NCBI RefSeq assembly: GCF_013415905.1
Contig: NZ_CP058909.1
Coordinates: forward strand, 2,976,001 to 3,040,000
Source: Halosimplex pelagicum
Lineage (GTDB): Archaea > Halobacteriota > Halobacteria > Halobacteriales > Haloarculaceae
Direction of reading: 5' to 3'
DNA length: 64,000 nucleotides
Under the pieces are notes generated by a model. It had not been told where the DNA came from. It worked only from the letters and a program-made list of their open reading frames with translations, and ran no database searches. The translations under genes were made by a program, and so were the position numbers. Shown piece after piece: positions 8,251-16,936 of this stretch; the first letter of the stretch is position 1, and the number at the start of each line of letters is the position of its first letter.

Positions 8251-8947
8251 CCGCGCCGGAGGGGCGAACCGCGAGCGCGAGCGCGACCCGGCCCGCGAGA
8301 TCCGTCTCGACGGCGTGGTCAGGCGCTACGACGGCGTCACCGCGCTCGCGGGCGTCGACCTCCGGATCGAGGCCGGCGACCTGCACGCGCTGGTCGGGCC
8401 GAACGGGTCGGGCAAGTCGACGCTACTCGCGCTCGTGCTCGGTCTCGACCGGCCGACTTCGGGGACGATCACCCGTCCCGAGGGCCGGATCGGTTGCGGG
8501 TTCCAGACGCCGAGCGTCTACCCCGACCTGACCGTCGACGAGAACCTGCGGGTGTTCGCCGCGATGGGCGACGCCGGCGACGACTGGCTCGCGAGCGTCC
8601 GGTCGGGCCTCGAACTGGACGAGGTGCGCGACCGCGTCGCCGCCGACCTCTCGGGCGGCTACCAGCGCCTGCTCGACGTGGCGCTGGCGTTCGTCCGCCG
8701 GCCCGCCTTCGTCCTGCTCGACGAACCGCTGGACGAACTCGACGACGCCGCCCGCGAGCGAGTCGTCGCGTTCGTCGCCGACTACTGCGAGGGCGAGCGG
8801 ACCGTGGTGGTCTCGACCCACCACCTCGACGCGTTCGGCCCCTCGCTCGACCGGCTGACCGTCCTCGACGACGGCGACGTGCGCTTCGACGAACGCGTCG
8901 ACGGGAGCGACGACTACCGCGCGATCTATCGCGACCTGCTCGAGTGA
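8243..8947 (+). CDS. ABC transporter ATP-binding protein
   Basis: A 234-residue ATPase. Walker A is GPNGSGKST (52-60), the signature is LSGGYQ (136-141), Walker B is FVLLDE (156-161) and the switch histidine is in STHH. The signature has Tyr-Gln where LSGGQ is usual, as in several ABC-2 ATPases. It powers the permease encoded by the overlapping upstream gene. The start ATG is embedded in the permease stop region, which argues for translational coupling. Confidence 0.92.
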   Translation: MADRAGGANRERERDPAREIRLDGVVRRYDGVTALAGVDLRIEAGDLHALVGPNGSGKSTLLALVLGLDRPTSGTITRPEGRIGCGFQTPSVYPDLTVDENLRVFAAMGDAGDDWLASVRSGLELDEVRDRVAADLSGGYQRLLDVALAFVRRPAFVLLDEPLDELDDAARERVVAFVADYCEGERTVVVSTHHLDAFGPSLDRLTVLDDGDVRFDERVDGSDDYRAIYRDLLE

Positions 8948-9008
8948 ACCGGGACCGCTCGCGGGCGCCGACGCGATTCTCTTTCGTCGCGAGTCCCGCC
9001 TCGGAGGC

Positions 9009-9182
9009 GTGGGCACGCTCTCGAAACTGAAGAAGGTCCTCGGCCTCGCGGAGAAACACGACGACAGGACCGCGAGGGAGGTCGGCAAGCGCACCGACAA
9101 GGTCGACGAGAGTCAGGTGAAAGACGCGGTGGACACCGCGGCGTCGAAGGGCCGAGAGAAGGACAAGGAGGTCGCCGAGTGA
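9009..9182 (+). CDS. Small GTG-start helical protein, possibly MT0933-like
   Basis: A GTG at 9009, preceded within 6 bases by GGAGG, opens 57 codons ending in TGA at 9180-9182. The product begins MGTLSKLKKVLGLAEKH and is almost entirely charged helix (Lys/Arg and Asp/Glu). The pattern (short LSKLKK start, then repeated DK/KD pairs) recalls the MT0933/Rv0909 family, annotated as possible antitoxins, but the match is loose. No toxin gene is adjacent. A terminator-like hairpin with a T run follows at 9255-9293, which supports a real transcription unit. Confidence 0.5.
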   Translation: MGTLSKLKKVLGLAEKHDDRTAREVGKRTDKVDESQVKDAVDTAASKGREKDKEVAE

Positions 9183-9254
9183 GGACTGTTTCTGCTGAGA
9201 CCCACCGAGCGGAAAGAGAGAAGAACGTCCGCGCGCCTGCGGCGCGCGGTTCGA

Positions 9255-9293
9255 CCGCCGAAGCGGGGCGAAGCCCCGCGAAGGCGGCTTTTT
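9255..9293 (+). terminator. Hairpin with T5 run after the small gene
   Basis: CCGCC...GGCGG arms enclose GCGGGGC (9263-9269) and GCCCCGC (9273-9279) with a GAA loop. TTTTT follows at 9289-9293. A smaller GCGCGC hairpin (9231-9247) precedes it. This has the layout of an intrinsic terminator for the plus-strand gene. Confidence 0.6.
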
Positions 9294-9307
9294 CACCCAT
9301 GTTTTTG

Positions 9308-9342
9308 GCGGAGGGGTGGGCGCGGTTTGCCCACCCCTCCGC
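9308..9342. terminator. 14-bp stem-loop between convergent genes
   Basis: GCGGAGGGGTGGGC (9308-9321) pairs perfectly with 9329-9342 around a 7-base loop. It is flanked by T5 on the plus strand (9302-9306) and by T5 on the minus strand just after the EF-2 stop (9344-9348). It probably ends transcription from both sides. Confidence 0.6.
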
Positions 9343-9354
9343 GAAAAAGATGGT

Positions 9355-11544
9355 TTAGAAGTAGTCGATCGCTTCGTGGAGCTCCTGCTTCATGCCCTTG
9401 CGCTCTCGGATCTCCATGATGGTCTCGCGCTGGAGGTTGTCGGCCATGACCTGGAAGCCGGCGTTCTCGGTGTTCCAGGAGGCGCGACCCTCGGTCGCGC
9501 TCCGGATGTCGCTCGAGAAGCCGATCATCTCGTCGACGGGCGCGACGCCCTCGACGACCATCAGATCGCCTTCCTGGTACATGTCGTCGACGCGGCCACG
9601 ACGACCCTGAATCTCGCCCGAGGCGGCGCCCATGTGGTCGTTGGGCACGTCGATGCGGACCTCCTGGATCGGCTCCAGCAGGCGCACCTCGGCGTCGATG
9701 AGGGCGTTGTGGATGGCCTGGCGGGTGGCCGGGATGACCTGGGCCGGGCCGCGGTGGATGGCGTCCTCGTGGAGCCGCGCGTCGTGGAGGCGGATGAGCG
9801 AACCCTGGACCGGCTCGGCGGCGAGCGGGCCGTCGTTGAGCGCCTCCTCCATCCCTTCGAGGACCAGCTCCATCGTCTCGTTGAGGTGCTGGATACCCTT
9901 CGTGTCGTCGATGATGATGTTGGTGTTGTGGATGTGCTCGACGTTCTGGGAGGTGTCCTTGTCCATGCCGGCATCCTGGAGCGCCTCGCGGCGTTCCAGC
10001 TCGGGCATGTCCATGGAGGCCTCGCCGTGCTGGATGGCCTCGACGATGTCCTCGTCGAGGGGCGTCACGGTGATGTAGAAGCGGTTGTGACGGTTCGGCG
10101 AGATACCCTCGACCTCGCGGGAGTCGCCCTGGGGCGCCTCGCGGAAGACGACGATCGGTTCGCCGGTGTTGATCGGGATGCCCTGGTTGCGCTCGATGCG
10201 CTGGCCGATCACTTCGAGGTGGAGCTCACCCTGGCCGGAGATGAGGTGCTCGCCGGTGTCCTCGTTGATCTCGATCTGGATGGTCGGGTCCTCCTTGGCG
10301 ACCTGCTGGAGCGTCTCGATGAGCTTCGGCAGGTCGTCCATGTTCTGTGCCTCGACGGACTTCGTGATGACCGGCTCCGAGATGTGCTCGATGGACTCGA
10401 AGGGGGTCATCTCGATCGAGGAGACCGTCGAGCCGGCGATGGCGTCGCGGAGGCCGGTGACCGCGGCGATGTTCCCGGCGGGGACGCGGTCGACCTCCTG
10501 GCGCTCGCCGCCCATGTAGATGCCGACCGACTGGATGCGGTTCTTCCCGGCGGTCCCGGAGACGTACAGCTCCTGGCCCTTCTCGATGGTGCCCGAGAAG
10601 ACGCGGCCGGCGGCGATTTCGCCGGCGTGGGGGTCGATCCCGATGTCGGTGACCATCAGGACGACCTCGCCGTCCTCGTCGACCAGCTGCATCGTCTCGG
10701 CGACCTCGGAGTCGGCGTCGCCGCGCCAGATGCGCGGGATACGACGGGGCTGGGCGTCGATGGGGTTCGGGAAGTGCTCACAGACCATGTCGAGCACCAC
10801 GTCGGACAGCGGCGTCCGGTCGTGGAGCTCCTGGCGCTTGTCGGCGCGCTCGAGCTCCATGATCTCGCCGAAGTCCATGCCCGTCCGCTGCATCGAGGGC
10901 ATCGAGACGCCCCACTTGTACAGCGCGGAGCCGAAGCCGACGGTACCTTCCTCGACGCCGACGGTCCAGTCCTCGTCGATGTCCTCCATCTCCTCGGTCA
11001 TGCCGCGGATGAGCTCGTTCACGTCGCGGATCACGGCGAGAAGTCGCTCCTGCATCTCCTCGGGCCCCTCCTGGAGCTCGGAGATCAGGCGGTCGACCTT
11101 GTTGATGAACAGGGTCGGCTTGACGCCCTCGCGCAGCGCCTGGCGCAGGACCGTCTCGGTCTGGGGCATCGCGCCCTCGACGGCGTCGACGACCACGAGC
11201 GCGCCGTCGACGGCGCGCATCGCGCGGGTCACGTCGCCGCCGAAGTCGACGTGGCCCGGCGTGTCGATGAGGTTGATGAGGTGGTTCGTGTCCTCGTACT
11301 CGTGGGTCATCGAGACGTTCGCGGCGTCGATGGTGATGCCGCGCTCCTGCTCGTCCTCCTCGGTGTCCATCGCGAGCTGCTCGCCCGCGGTCTCGTCGGA
11401 GATCATGCCCGCGCCGGCGAGCAGGTTGTCCGTCAGCGTGGTCTTCCCGTGGTCGACGTGCGCTGCGATGGCGATGTTCCGGATCTGCTCCGGCTTGTCC
11501 ATCAGTGTCTCGCATTCCTGTACGATTTTCTTACGTCGGCCCAT
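9355..11544 (-). CDS. aef2: Translation elongation factor EF-2
   Basis: A 729-residue translocation GTPase. The P-loop is AHVDHGKT (28-35), then DTPGHVDF and NKVD. The C-terminal region has AIHRGPAQ, where the histidine at about residue 597 is the site of the diphthamide modification found in archaeal and eukaryotic EF-2. The frame stays open for 39 codons upstream, but [20 protein letters not shown] is the normal haloarchaeal start and fits the length. In related genomes this gene usually follows rps7. Here it is 6.5 kb away from rps7 and stands alone. Confidence 0.98.
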   Translation of the reverse strand: MGRRKKIVQECETLMDKPEQIRNIAIAAHVDHGKTTLTDNLLAGAGMISDETAGEQLAMDTEEDEQERGITIDAANVSMTHEYEDTNHLINLIDTPGHVDFGGDVTRAMRAVDGALVVVDAVEGAMPQTETVLRQALREGVKPTLFINKVDRLISELQEGPEEMQERLLAVIRDVNELIRGMTEEMEDIDEDWTVGVEEGTVGFGSALYKWGVSMPSMQRTGMDFGEIMELERADKRQELHDRTPLSDVVLDMVCEHFPNPIDAQPRRIPRIWRGDADSEVAETMQLVDEDGEVVLMVTDIGIDPHAGEIAAGRVFSGTIEKGQELYVSGTAGKNRIQSVGIYMGGERQEVDRVPAGNIAAVTGLRDAIAGSTVSSIEMTPFESIEHISEPVITKSVEAQNMDDLPKLIETLQQVAKEDPTIQIEINEDTGEHLISGQGELHLEVIGQRIERNQGIPINTGEPIVVFREAPQGDSREVEGISPNRHNRFYITVTPLDEDIVEAIQHGEASMDMPELERREALQDAGMDKDTSQNVEHIHNTNIIIDDTKGIQHLNETMELVLEGMEEALNDGPLAAEPVQGSLIRLHDARLHEDAIHRGPAQVIPATRQAIHNALIDAEVRLLEPIQEVRIDVPNDHMGAASGEIQGRRGRVDDMYQEGDLMVVEGVAPVDEMIGFSSDIRSATEGRASWNTENAGFQVMADNLQRETIMEIRERKGMKQELHEAIDYF

Positions 11545-11672
11545 TATACGGCCTTCTATCAATGGGGGCGTCAAAAGGGTGCTGTTTCCATTCGCGTGCG
11601 ACAACTCGAAGCACGCGGACGGATGTCGTTCACCGGCGGAACGGTCGCGAGATCGTGCCAATCCCCCGCAAG

Positions 11673-11681
11673 AGTAATACT
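11673..11681 (+). promoter_or_regulatory. TATA box of the HEFAH-protein gene
   Basis: AGTAATACT lies 25-33 bases before the ATG at 11706. It supports that start and a leaderless mRNA. Confidence 0.55.
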
Positions 11682-11705
11682 CGCGTAAACCTTGACTCGG
11701 AGCGT

Positions 11706-12455
11706 ATGGACGTGCGAGTGCGCGGCCCCGGTCCGGACGGCCCGATCCTCGGGGCGCGCGACCTCTTCGAGACGGAACGGACGCTGAAGCGACCGGTCAC
11801 CGTCGAGATACGCGAGGACCCCGACGAGCGGACACGGGTGAGCCACGACGACGAGGGGCACCTGTTCGTCATCTCGCAGCAGGCGGCCACGTCGGCGATG
11901 GCGCGCGAGCTCGCGCTCCACGAGTTCGCCCACATGCACCACTACGAACGGGACCACCCCTCCCACACCCAGTCGATGGAGGAGGTCATCTTCCTCGCGC
12001 TGGCCGGCCGGTCGGTCGAGCGCCGGAAACTCACCCACTGCTATCAGATCGCCAACCACATGAAGGACATCTACGCCGACGACGTGTGGCTGGAGGTCGC
12101 CCCGGCGGACAAACTCGTCCCCTTCCTCGAATCCAGCCTCGCCGCGGCCGTCGCGGACCGCCCGCGCGACCCGCCCGCGTGGGACCGACTGACCCCGGCG
12201 GCCGACCCCGACATCACCGCGGTCAACGCCGCCTTCGCGCTGGGGCTGGTTGAGCGCCACGACCTCGTGGACGAGGACCACCGGATCTACGACCTGGCGC
12301 ACGCGGCGGCTCAGGACGCCCCCGAGATCGACGTGGCGGCGTTCACCCGGCGGTTCCGGAACCTGGCCCGCGACCCCGATAGCAGCGAGTACCGGAAGGC
12401 GCTGGTGGACGTGACCCGCGCCTACGCGACCGGCGGCGAGCGGGCCGCGGACTGA
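11706..12455 (+). CDS. DUF5781-like protein with HEFAH zinc motif
   Basis: A 249-residue soluble protein. Residues 72-76 are HEFAH, followed by MHHYERDH. This HExxH motif with extra histidines is typical of zinc metallopeptidases. The following helix ([18 protein letters not shown]) and His111 could supply a third ligand. The family resembles the haloarchaeal DUF5781 group, whose function is not known to me. The start at 11706 is preferred because a TATA box lies 25-33 bases before it; the open frame further upstream covers the promoter. It diverges from the EF-2 gene. Confidence 0.75.
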   Translation: MDVRVRGPGPDGPILGARDLFETERTLKRPVTVEIREDPDERTRVSHDDEGHLFVISQQAATSAMARELALHEFAHMHHYERDHPSHTQSMEEVIFLALAGRSVERRKLTHCYQIANHMKDIYADDVWLEVAPADKLVPFLESSLAAAVADRPRDPPAWDRLTPAADPDITAVNAAFALGLVERHDLVDEDHRIYDLAHAAAQDAPEIDVAAFTRRFRNLARDPDSSEYRKALVDVTRAYATGGERAAD

Positions 12456-12485
12456 CCGGGGACCGGAGCGGACCGACCGCGTATT

Positions 12486-13931
12486 CTACTCCTGGGTCAG
12501 CCGGACGAGCACGTCGTCGCGCTCGCGGGGGAACTCGCCTTTCGCGCGGCCGTCGCGATTCGAGGTGATGACGTAGATGTCCCCGTCGGGCGACTGCTCG
12601 ACGTGGCGGATGCGGCCGAGTTCGTTCTCCATCGTCGTGTGAACCGTCGCGGTGTAGGCCTGGTCCGCCCAGTCGTCGGTGACCTGCGCGTAGGCGTCCT
12701 CCGCGGGCGGGAGCGTGCCGCCTTCGGGCGTCAGCGTCGTGACGATCAGCTGCTGGCTGACGAGTCCGCCCGTGATCATCCGGTTGCGGAGCGCGGGCAC
12801 CTCGTCGCCGGTGTAGAACAGCGACCCCGTCGGCGCGAAGCTCTGTCCGCCGGTGTTGAAAAGCGGCGGGTGGACGTCGCTGTCGAGATACTGTTCGCGC
12901 TCGCGGACCGCCTCGCCCTTCTCGGCCCAGCCGTAGTTCGCGCCGGCCTCCAGCCGGTTGATCTCGTCGCGACCCGTGGGACCGTGCTCCGAGGCGACGG
13001 GCGTGCCGTCGGGGAGCCAGACGAGCCCCTGCGGGTTGCGGTGGCCGTAGGTGAACACTCTGGGGTCGGCGCCGTCGCCCAGATCCGGGTTGTCCGGCGC
13101 GGGGTCGCCCGAAGGCGTCACGCGGAGGATCTTCCCCGCGAGGGTGCTCGTGTCCTGAACGGCCCCGCGCTGGCCGCCGTCCCCGCAGGTGACCCAGAGG
13201 TAGTTGCGCGGGCCGAAGGTGATCCGCCCGCCGTTGTGGTAGTTGTCCGCCGGGATCTCGTCGACGACCGTCCCGGCGGGCTCGCCGGGGTTCTCCGACT
13301 CGACGTCGAAGGCGGCCACCTTGTTGTACTTCGTCCCCTCGCCGTTCGTGTAGGTGTAGTAGACGAAGATGCGCGCGGGGTCCGGGAACGTCGGGTGGAC
13401 GGCGACCCCGAGGGTACCGCCCTCGCCGCCCTTGACCCACCACGGGCGCTTGTCCGACCCCGGCTCGATGGAGCCGGCGTCGATGGCCTCGGTCGGTTCG
13501 GCGACGGTGCTGACGTTCTCCCCGTCGAATCGAAGCACGCGGCCGACGCGCTCGGTGACGAACATGTCGCCGTCGGGGGCGAAGGCGATGTCCCAGGGGA
13601 CCTCCAGGTTCTCGACGAGGACCTCGGTACCGAGCGTCGCCTCCAGCGGCGAGCTCGTCGGTGCCTCCCACTCGGTGTCGTAGCCCGACCACTCCTCGAG
13701 GGGGCGGCCGACGACCGACTCCGGCGTGGCCGCGTCCGAGCCGTCGCCCGCGTCGCCGTCGGATCCGTCGCCACCGTCCGGTCCGCCGCCGTCGCTCGAC
13801 CCGTCGGTCGGCGTCGCGGTCTCGGTCGAACAGCCCGCCAGGCCGGCGACGCCGGCGGCGGTCAGGGCGAGAAAGCCGCGCCGCGAACGGGGAGGGGTCG
13901 CCGCGTCGCGCTCGGTCGAGTCGGGGTTCAT
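12486..13931 (-). CDS. PQQ-dependent sugar dehydrogenase lipoprotein
   Basis: A 481-residue protein of the soluble glucose/sorbosone dehydrogenase family, a six-bladed beta-propeller. The N-terminus has a twin-arginine motif (RSRRGFLAL, 16-23) and a lipobox LAGC (31-34), so it is exported folded and anchored by lipid at Cys34. An acidic Ser/Gly/Asp linker follows. Family segments are EVPWDIAFAPDGDMFVTERVG, GGEGGTLGVAVHPTF, YHNGGRITFGP and TYGHRNPQGL, the last carrying the catalytic histidine region. Haloarchaeal PQQ supply is uncertain, so the cofactor is inferred. It ends 30 bases from the convergent HEFAH gene. Confidence 0.9.
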   Translation of the reverse strand: MNPDSTERDAATPPRSRRGFLALTAAGVAGLAGCSTETATPTDGSSDGGGPDGGDGSDGDAGDGSDAATPESVVGRPLEEWSGYDTEWEAPTSSPLEATLGTEVLVENLEVPWDIAFAPDGDMFVTERVGRVLRFDGENVSTVAEPTEAIDAGSIEPGSDKRPWWVKGGEGGTLGVAVHPTFPDPARIFVYYTYTNGEGTKYNKVAAFDVESENPGEPAGTVVDEIPADNYHNGGRITFGPRNYLWVTCGDGGQRGAVQDTSTLAGKILRVTPSGDPAPDNPDLGDGADPRVFTYGHRNPQGLVWLPDGTPVASEHGPTGRDEINRLEAGANYGWAEKGEAVREREQYLDSDVHPPLFNTGGQSFAPTGSLFYTGDEVPALRNRMITGGLVSQQLIVTTLTPEGGTLPPAEDAYAQVTDDWADQAYTATVHTTMENELGRIRHVEQSPDGDIYVITSNRDGRAKGEFPRERDDVLVRLTQE

Positions 13932-13943
13932 ACCCGGTTCCTA

Positions 13944-14681
13944 TTACGCGACCGGAATGAATCTTCCGGGAAGGCGGGCGACCAGCGGCCAGGCCGCGAG
14001 CGCGACGCCGAGCGCGGTCGCGAGGTAGTCGCGTCGCCGGAACGCCAGCGGGGGGAGCGTCGGGTTCCAGGCGAAACAGCGCGCCCGGAGCGCGAGCGTC
14101 AGCCGGTCGGCGCGCAGGAACGACCGCTGGAGACTCCTGGTCAGGATTCGCTCGACCCGGTCGCGGAGCGGCCGGCGCTCGCCCGCCCGCGCACGCACCG
14201 CCCGCCGCGTCGCTCGCAGGTCCCGCAGGACCACCGGGAAGAACCGGAAGACCAGCCCGACGCCGACGCCGAACAGCCGACCGATCTTCCCCGGGACCGT
14301 CAGCTGGATGGCCGCCCGCGTCTCGCGGACGGGCGTCGTCCGCACGTAGACGGCGCTGACGAACACGACCGGGACGACCCGGGCGACCGACCGCAGCGAC
14401 TCGACCGCCGGCCCGACCCGGAACCACGGCTCGCCCAGCGCCGCGCCGCCGACGACCGGTCCCACCGAGAGGAACAGGAAGACCGGCCAGTAGGCGCGAA
14501 CCACCCGGAGCGGGGAGAGCCGGCCGGCCGCGAGCGCCCCGAGCGCGACCGCGCCGCCGACCGCGAACCCGCGCACCGTCGGGTCGCCGAACACGGCGAC
14601 CGCGAGGCCGAACTGGACGGCGAGTTTCCCCCGCGGGTCGAGCCCGTGGGCGAGCGAGTCGCCCGGTTCGTAGGTCAGCAT
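13944..14681 (-). CDS. bioN: Biotin ECF transporter transmembrane protein
   Basis: A 245-residue EcfT-type protein with about five membrane segments in its first two thirds. The cytoplasmic coupling region carries two Ala-Arg motifs (RARAGERRPL at about 163 and LRARCFAWNPTL at about 197) that contact the ATPase. EcfT links ATP hydrolysis to the substrate-binding S component. Its start overlaps the end of bioM by 7 bases, and it is the last gene of bioY-bioM-bioN. Confidence 0.9.
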   Translation of the reverse strand: MLTYEPGDSLAHGLDPRGKLAVQFGLAVAVFGDPTVRGFAVGGAVALGALAAGRLSPLRVVRAYWPVFLFLSVGPVVGGAALGEPWFRVGPAVESLRSVARVVPVVFVSAVYVRTTPVRETRAAIQLTVPGKIGRLFGVGVGLVFRFFPVVLRDLRATRRAVRARAGERRPLRDRVERILTRSLQRSFLRADRLTLALRARCFAWNPTLPPLAFRRRDYLATALGVALAAWPLVARLPGRFIPVA

Positions 14682-15379
14682 CGCGGGTCGCGGACCCCGA
14701 CCTCGTCCAGTCGGTCGAGCGCCGCGGGGGTCGGTTCGTCCAGCGCCACCCGCCCGTCGGCCATCCCGACCACGCGGTCGACCAGCCCGACCACGTCGCG
14801 CAGGTCGTGGGTGACGACGACGAGCCCCGTTCCCTCGGCGACCAGCGCGTCGAGGCGGTCGAGGACGGACTCGCGGGCGCTCCGGTCGAGCCCGACCAGC
14901 GGCTCGTCCAGCACGAGGTGGTCGGGCTCCATCGCCAGCGCGCCCGCGATGGCGACCCTGGCCTGTTCGCCCCCGGAGAGGCGGTCGATCCGTTCGTCGC
15001 CGCGACCGGCCATGTCGACCGCGTCGAGCGCCTCCTCGACGCGGCGGTCGATCTCCGTCCGGTCGAGTCCGAGGTTCTCCGGGCCGAAGGCCACGTCGGC
15101 GCCGACCGTCCCGGCGACGAACTGGTCGCGGGGGTTCTGGAACACCATCCCCACGCGCGTCCGGGCGTACACCGGCTCGTCGGTCACGTCCCGGCCGTCG
15201 ACGCGGACGCGCCCCTCGTCGGGCTCCAGCAGCGCGTCGAAGTGTCTGACAAGCGTGGTCTTGCCGCTGCCGTTGGCGCCGACGACCGCGACGGCCTCGC
15301 CGTCGTCGATGGACAGCGAGACGCCGTCGACGGCCGCGACATCGCCGTAGCGGTGGACGAGCCCCTCGGTCTCGATCAT
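14675..15379 (-). CDS. bioM: Biotin ECF transporter ATPase
   Basis: A 234-residue EcfA-type ATPase. Walker A is GANGSGKTT (34-42), the Q-loop region is VFQNPRDQFV, the signature is LSGGEQARVAIAGALAM and Walker B is HLVLDEPLVGLD. The start at 15379 overlaps the bioY stop as ATGA (15376-15379). The open frame extends about 130 codons upstream through bioY, but the family start MIETEGLVHRYG is clear. Only one ATPase gene is present, so it presumably acts as a homodimer. Confidence 0.93.
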   Translation of the reverse strand: MIETEGLVHRYGDVAAVDGVSLSIDDGEAVAVVGANGSGKTTLVRHFDALLEPDEGRVRVDGRDVTDEPVYARTRVGMVFQNPRDQFVAGTVGADVAFGPENLGLDRTEIDRRVEEALDAVDMAGRGDERIDRLSGGEQARVAIAGALAMEPDHLVLDEPLVGLDRSARESVLDRLDALVAEGTGLVVVTHDLRDVVGLVDRVVGMADGRVALDEPTPAALDRLDEVGVRDPRC

Positions 15380-15957
15380 TCCCGGAGGGCGACGACGCCG
15401 CTCTCGACGACGGCGACGGTGACGAACACCTTCACCACGTCCGGCACGGCGAACGGCGCCATTATCCCGGCCGCCGCGCCCAGAGAGATGTCCAGAACCT
15501 CGGCCATCCACGGGAGGCCGACAGCGTAGACGACGACCAGCCCGGCGGCCACCGCGGTGAGTTCGACCGGGACTGAGAGGTCGGCCACCGCCCGCGGCTC
15601 GACCCCGCGGTGGGCGACCGCGCCGACGACGACCGCCGACAGCGCGAACCCGACGAGGAATCCCCCGGTTCGCCCGCCGAAGTAGCCGATGCCGGCGGCG
15701 CCGTTGGAGAACACCGGCGCACCGGCCGCACCCGCGACCAGGTACAGCGCCATCGCGAACCCGCCCCACAGCGGCCCGAGCAGGAGTCCGGCGAAGAAGG
15801 GACCGAACGGCTGTAGCGAGAACGGCACACCGACGCTCGGGATCGGGATCGACAGCTGCGCGAGCGCCGCCGTCAGCGCCGCCAGCACCGCCGCCCCCGC
15901 CAGGTTCCGCACCGTGTCGTCTGCCACCAGCTCGACCGACTCGTACTCCTCTGCCAT
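15376..15957 (-). CDS. bioY: Biotin transporter S component BioY
   Basis: A 193-residue membrane protein with six hydrophobic segments. Family landmarks are LSIPIPSVGVPFSLQPFGPFFAGLLLGP (residues 35-62) and LVAGAAGAPVFSNGAAGIGYFGGRTGGFLVGF (73-104), which form the biotin-binding site. It captures biotin and works with BioM and BioN encoded downstream. A TATA box flanked by two BirA-type half-sites lies 16-43 bases before the start, so the operon is very likely shut off when biotin is plentiful. Confidence 0.95.
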   Translation of the reverse strand: MAEEYESVELVADDTVRNLAGAAVLAALTAALAQLSIPIPSVGVPFSLQPFGPFFAGLLLGPLWGGFAMALYLVAGAAGAPVFSNGAAGIGYFGGRTGGFLVGFALSAVVVGAVAHRGVEPRAVADLSVPVELTAVAAGLVVVYAVGLPWMAEVLDISLGAAAGIMAPFAVPDVVKVFVTVAVVESGVVALRE

Positions 15958-15972
15958 ATGCCTCCGTGCTCC

Positions 15973-16000
15973 GTCAACCAGTAAATAGACACTGGTTTAC
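15973..16000 (-). promoter_or_regulatory. Candidate BirA operator around the bioY TATA box
   Basis: The plus strand reads GTCAACC (15973-15979), 14 bases, then GGTTTAC (15994-16000). Known BirA sites in bacteria and archaea follow GTAAACC-N14/15-GGTTTAC with flanking TT/AA. Here 13 of 14 core positions agree. The spacer holds CTATTTAC on the minus strand, a TATA box at the right distance (24-31 bases) from the bioY ATG. Confidence 0.75.
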
Positions 16001-16089
16001 GGCACTCCGGGTCGGTCCGGTTCGCGGGACAGACCGGTTTCGACCACCGCAGGGCGGGGATTTACTTCCCGCCCGTCCGCAGTCGGCTC

Positions 16090-16908
16090 ATGGAACACGT
16101 CACCGTCCAGGGCGTCGAGGTCCCCGCCGTCGGCCTCGGGACGTGGCAACTCACCGGCGAGGAGTGTTACGAGACGGTCTCGGCCGCCCTCGAATTCGGC
16201 TATCGCCACGTCGACACCGCTCAGATGTACGAAAACGAAGAGCAGGTCGGCCGCGCCCTCACCGATTCGGACGTGGACCGCGAGGACGTGTGGATCACGA
16301 CGAAGGTCACGCCCGGCAACGCCCGCCGCGACGACGTGGTCGAGAGCACGAAGGAGAGCCTCGATCGGCTGGGCACCGACTACGTCGACCTGCTCCTGCT
16401 CCACTGGCCGAACCCGCTGGTCTCCTTTCGCGACACCGCCCGCGGCATGGCCGAGCTGCGCGACGACGGCCTGATCGCCCACGCCGGCGTCAGCAACTTC
16501 CGCCGCTGGCGACTCCGCCGCGCCCGCGAGAAGTCCACCGTCCCGATCCTCGCCGACCAGGTCCGCTTTCACCCCTTCTACCCCCACGGCGCGCTCCGGG
16601 AGTACTGCGGGAAGACCGATACCATGTTGACCGCCTACAGCCCGCTCGCCCACGGCGGCCTGATCGACGACCCCGTCCTCGCCGAGATCGGCGAGCGCTA
16701 CGACAAGACGCCGGTGCAGGTCGCGCTCCGCTGGGCCACCGGCTTCGAGAACGTCGCCGTCGTCCCCAAGACGACCTCGCGCGAGCACCTCCGCCAGAAC
16801 GCCGAAATCTTCGACTTCGAGCTCTCCGACGACGAGCGCGACCGGATCACCCGCCCCTCCTACCTCAAATCGACCGGCCTGTTCCTCCGCAACGAGATGG
16901 GAATTTGA
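16090..16908 (+). CDS. Aldo/keto reductase
   Basis: A 272-residue NADPH-dependent TIM-barrel oxidoreductase. The catalytic tetrad is complete: Asp42 and Tyr47 (VDTAQMYENE), Lys72 (WITTKV) and His105 (LLLLHWPNP). The cofactor-binding end is VVPKTTSREHLRQN near residue 225. The substrate cannot be told from the sequence; relatives reduce 2,5-diketogluconate or methylglyoxal-type carbonyls. It is divergent from bioY and shares its intergenic region. Repeat element A begins about 30 bases after the stop. Confidence 0.93.
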   Translation: MEHVTVQGVEVPAVGLGTWQLTGEECYETVSAALEFGYRHVDTAQMYENEEQVGRALTDSDVDREDVWITTKVTPGNARRDDVVESTKESLDRLGTDYVDLLLLHWPNPLVSFRDTARGMAELRDDGLIAHAGVSNFRRWRLRRAREKSTVPILADQVRFHPFYPHGALREYCGKTDTMLTAYSPLAHGGLIDDPVLAEIGERYDKTPVQVALRWATGFENVAVVPKTTSREHLRQNAEIFDFELSDDERDRITRPSYLKSTGLFLRNEMGI

Positions 16909-16936
16909 GGGTTCGAATCCGGTGATCAACCACAGC

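Noticed and set aside
16909..16925. tRNA T-arm-like GGGTTCGAATCC just after the aldo/keto reductase stop
   Set aside because: The bases that should flank the T loop do not pair beyond two positions and no other tRNA arm is near; chance match is likely, though it is close to repeat copy A.
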